Shown: positions 4,846 to 6,202 of the stretch, one piece after another
How the letters are laid out: each line of letters begins with the position of its first letter
Position numbering within the stretch: the first letter of the stretch is position 1
From: Phyllobacteriaceae bacterium
Lineage (GTDB): Bacteria > Pseudomonadota > Alphaproteobacteria > Rhizobiales > Ancalomicrobiaceae
Reading direction: 5' to 3'
DNA length: 6,202 bases
Assembly: GCA_012517025.1 (NCBI GenBank)
Contig: JAAYVT010000729.1
Coordinates: forward strand, 1 to 6,202
The notes under the pieces: generated by a model
Database searches by the model: none
What the model was told of the DNA's origin: nothing
Seen by the model: only the letters and a program-made list of their open reading frames with translations
Position numbers and translations under genes: made by a program

Positions 4846-6202
4846 GTGTCGTCGTCCGCAATCGGGGCTCTGATCTGGAACGGCTGGGTCCGCCTTGTGC
4901 TCTTCGTCGCGCCCGTCGCCCTCGTCGCGGCGGGAGTGATGGCGGCCGTCTCCCCGCTCTCGACGTCCGACTTCCTCGCCGTCGTGAGCGAGGCCGTCCA
5001 CGGCGATCTCGGACGGGTGAGCACCCCCGACTTCGCCTTCACCCTGGCGTTTCTGATCGGCGCGCTCGCCGCCGGACTGCTCGTCGCCCACGGCCTCGCC
5101 CACGCGCTCGCGGTGCGTCTGTCGATCCGCGAGGCGCGCCGCCGGCTCGAGGCGATCGCCTCGAAACAGGCCTTCGCCCGCGACTTCGATCGCCTGTGCG
5201 AGGATCTCGCCGACCATCCGCTGCTCGGCCACGCCTGGTCGGAATTCGCCGAGACCGTCGTCCGCCACCGCGACCGGTTGCAGAACACCTTCCGCCCGAG
5301 CGTCTTCTTCACGCCGGCGATGCTGCGGGAGAAGGTCACCGGGCTGAAGTGGATGCCGGCCGAGCCGGGCTGGTTCGTCGGTGTCGGCCTGCTGCTGACC
5401 TTCGTCGGGCTGGTGATCGCCCTGTCGAAGGCGGCCGCCGGCACCGAGGCGGCGAGCGCCGGCGCCGGCGCGGTCGCCATGCAGGCGGCGCTGCGCGAGC
5501 TCTTGCACGCCGCCACCTTCAAATTCTCCACCTCGATCGCCGGCCTCGCCGCCTCGATCGTGCTTTCCATCGTCTACCGCGCCTACACCATCGGCATCGA
5601 GCATTCGCTCCACGCCTTCTGCGAGGCGGTGGAGGGAAAGCTCGACCACATCCCGCCGCAAGCGGTGTCGCTGGAAATCCGCGATCGGCTCGAGGATCAG
5701 CTCGCCGAGTTGCGGACGATCGCCGGCGACGACTTCTCCGCCCGCCTCGGCTCCGATCTCGCGCCGCACCTGCGCGACGCCTTCGTCGCGGCGATGGACC
5801 CGCTCACCACCCGCATCGGCGACGCCGTCGCGCAGATCGACGCCGGCAGCCGCAGCGGGGTCGAGGATCTGATCGCCCGCTTCAGCGCGTCCCTTGACCA
5901 CGGCGCCGGCGCGCAGATGCGCGAGGTGACGGCGGGGCTGAAGGCGGTGCTCGCCGCCGTCGAGACGGTCCGCGACGACATGGGCGGATCGAGCGCCGAC
6001 TTCGCCCGGCGCATGACCGCCGCCTCCGACAACCTCGAGCGGGTGATGACCGAGGCCGCGCAGCGGCTCGGCGGCCAGTCCGAGACCAACCGGGAGTCGC
6101 TCGGCCGGATGTCGGCCGCGCTGGAGGAGATCTTCGACAGGGCCAGCCGCCGGGTCGACGAGACGTTGTCGGGCGCCGCCGACGGCGCCTCCGGCCGCCT
6201 CA
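4846..6202 (+). CDS. zorA: ZorA-like MotA/TolQ/ExbB-family proton channel protein (3' truncated by window)
   Basis: The frame is open for 452 residues from GTG 4846 and leaves the window without a stop. Four hydrophobic segments are visible: about 14-36, 64-90, 176-195 and 226-246. The conserved core is FRPSVFFT (149-156), then GWFVGVGLLLTFVGLVIALS (175-194), a small Ala/Gly linker, ALRELLHAATFKFSTSIAGL (215-234) and AASIVLSIVYRAY (235-247). This matches the stator-type proton channels and in particular ZorA of Zorya anti-phage systems, where ZorA and ZorB form a proton-driven inner-membrane motor with a long cytoplasmic helical tail. Thr185 and Ser228/Thr229/Ser230 are polar residues placed as channel-lining candidates. 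From about 255 to the edge the chain is soluble, helical and heptad-like with many Ala, Arg, Asp and Glu, as expected for the tail. The GTG is chosen for its ribosome site and because the next ATG (4939) would cut into the first membrane segment. Without the neighbours to the right, a non-defence MotA/ExbB-type role remains possible. Confidence 0.8.
   Translation, partial: MSSSAIGALIWNGWVRLVLFVAPVALVAAGVMAAVSPLSTSDFLAVVSEAVHGDLGRVSTPDFAFTLAFLIGALAAGLLVAHGLAHALAVRLSIREARRRLEAIASKQAFARDFDRLCEDLADHPLLGHAWSEFAETVVRHRDRLQNTFRPSVFFTPAMLREKVTGLKWMPAEPGWFVGVGLLLTFVGLVIALSKAAAGTEAASAGAGAVAMQAALRELLHAATFKFSTSIAGLAASIVLSIVYRAYTIGIEHSLHAFCEAVEGKLDHIPPQAVSLEIRDRLEDQLAELRTIAGDDFSARLGSDLAPHLRDAFVAAMDPLTTRIGDAVAQIDAGSRSGVEDLIARFSASLDHGAGAQMREVTAGLKAVLAAVETVRDDMGGSSADFARRMTAASDNLERVMTEAAQRLGGQSETNRESLGRMSAALEEIFDRASRRVDETLSGAADGASGRL

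Noticed and set aside
2865..5570. 901-residue open frame on the minus strand
   Set aside because: It spans four convincing + strand genes and two intergenic regions, and its composition is biased with no recognisable domain.
4788..5897. 369-residue + strand open frame overlapping the zorA-like gene
   Set aside because: It is in a different frame from the clear membrane-protein reading frame, is extremely Arg-rich, and lacks a ribosome site.
1..6202. CRISPR arrays, tRNA or rRNA genes, insertion sequences, attachment sites
   Set aside because: I saw no spaced direct repeats, RNA gene signatures, transposase motifs or flanking target duplications. The short repeats found are all local hairpins or the GAGAGG tract.

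Overview
The window is very GC-rich, with third codon positions dominated by G/C and frequent GTG starts. The gene families point to an alphaproteobacterium, probably of the Hyphomicrobiales/Rhodospirillales type. That placement rests on composition and gene content only, because no rRNA or other marker gene is present. All supported genes lie on the + strand. The many long open frames on the opposite strand and in other frames are artefacts of the high GC.

Layout: (1) 1-924 is the 3' end of a large fused indolepyruvate ferredoxin oxidoreductase gene that began before the window. (2) 925-1108 is non-coding. It holds two strong GC-rich hairpins (931-974 and 1030-1055) that probably end the first transcript, then a sharply AT-rich patch with a plausible -10 box and an inverted repeat touching the next start codon. 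(3) 1109-4688 is a tightly packed four-gene operon: a MarR-family regulator, a FUSC-family inner-membrane exporter, a 67-residue DUF1656 membrane protein, and an HlyD/AaeA-like membrane fusion protein. The first two junctions are 4-base GTGA overlaps and the third is a 3-base gap. The set resembles the AaeX-AaeA-AaeB aromatic acid efflux system, here with a MarR regulator as first gene. No outer-membrane TolC-like gene is in the window. (4) 4689-4845 is non-coding, with several inverted repeats and a repetitive purine-rich ribosome binding site. (5) 4846 to the right edge is the 5' part of a MotA/TolQ/ExbB-like proton-channel gene resembling ZorA of the Zorya anti-phage system. It starts at GTG and runs off the window.

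How they fit together: the middle operon is a self-contained, probably autoregulated efflux unit for small aromatic or otherwise toxic acids. The oxidoreductase is the end of a separate metabolic unit. The ZorA-like gene looks like the first gene of another unit, possibly a defence locus, whose remaining genes (zorB and effectors) would lie to the right and cannot be judged here. Nothing in the window requires an undescribed system. The most promising lead is the ZorA-like gene and whatever follows it.
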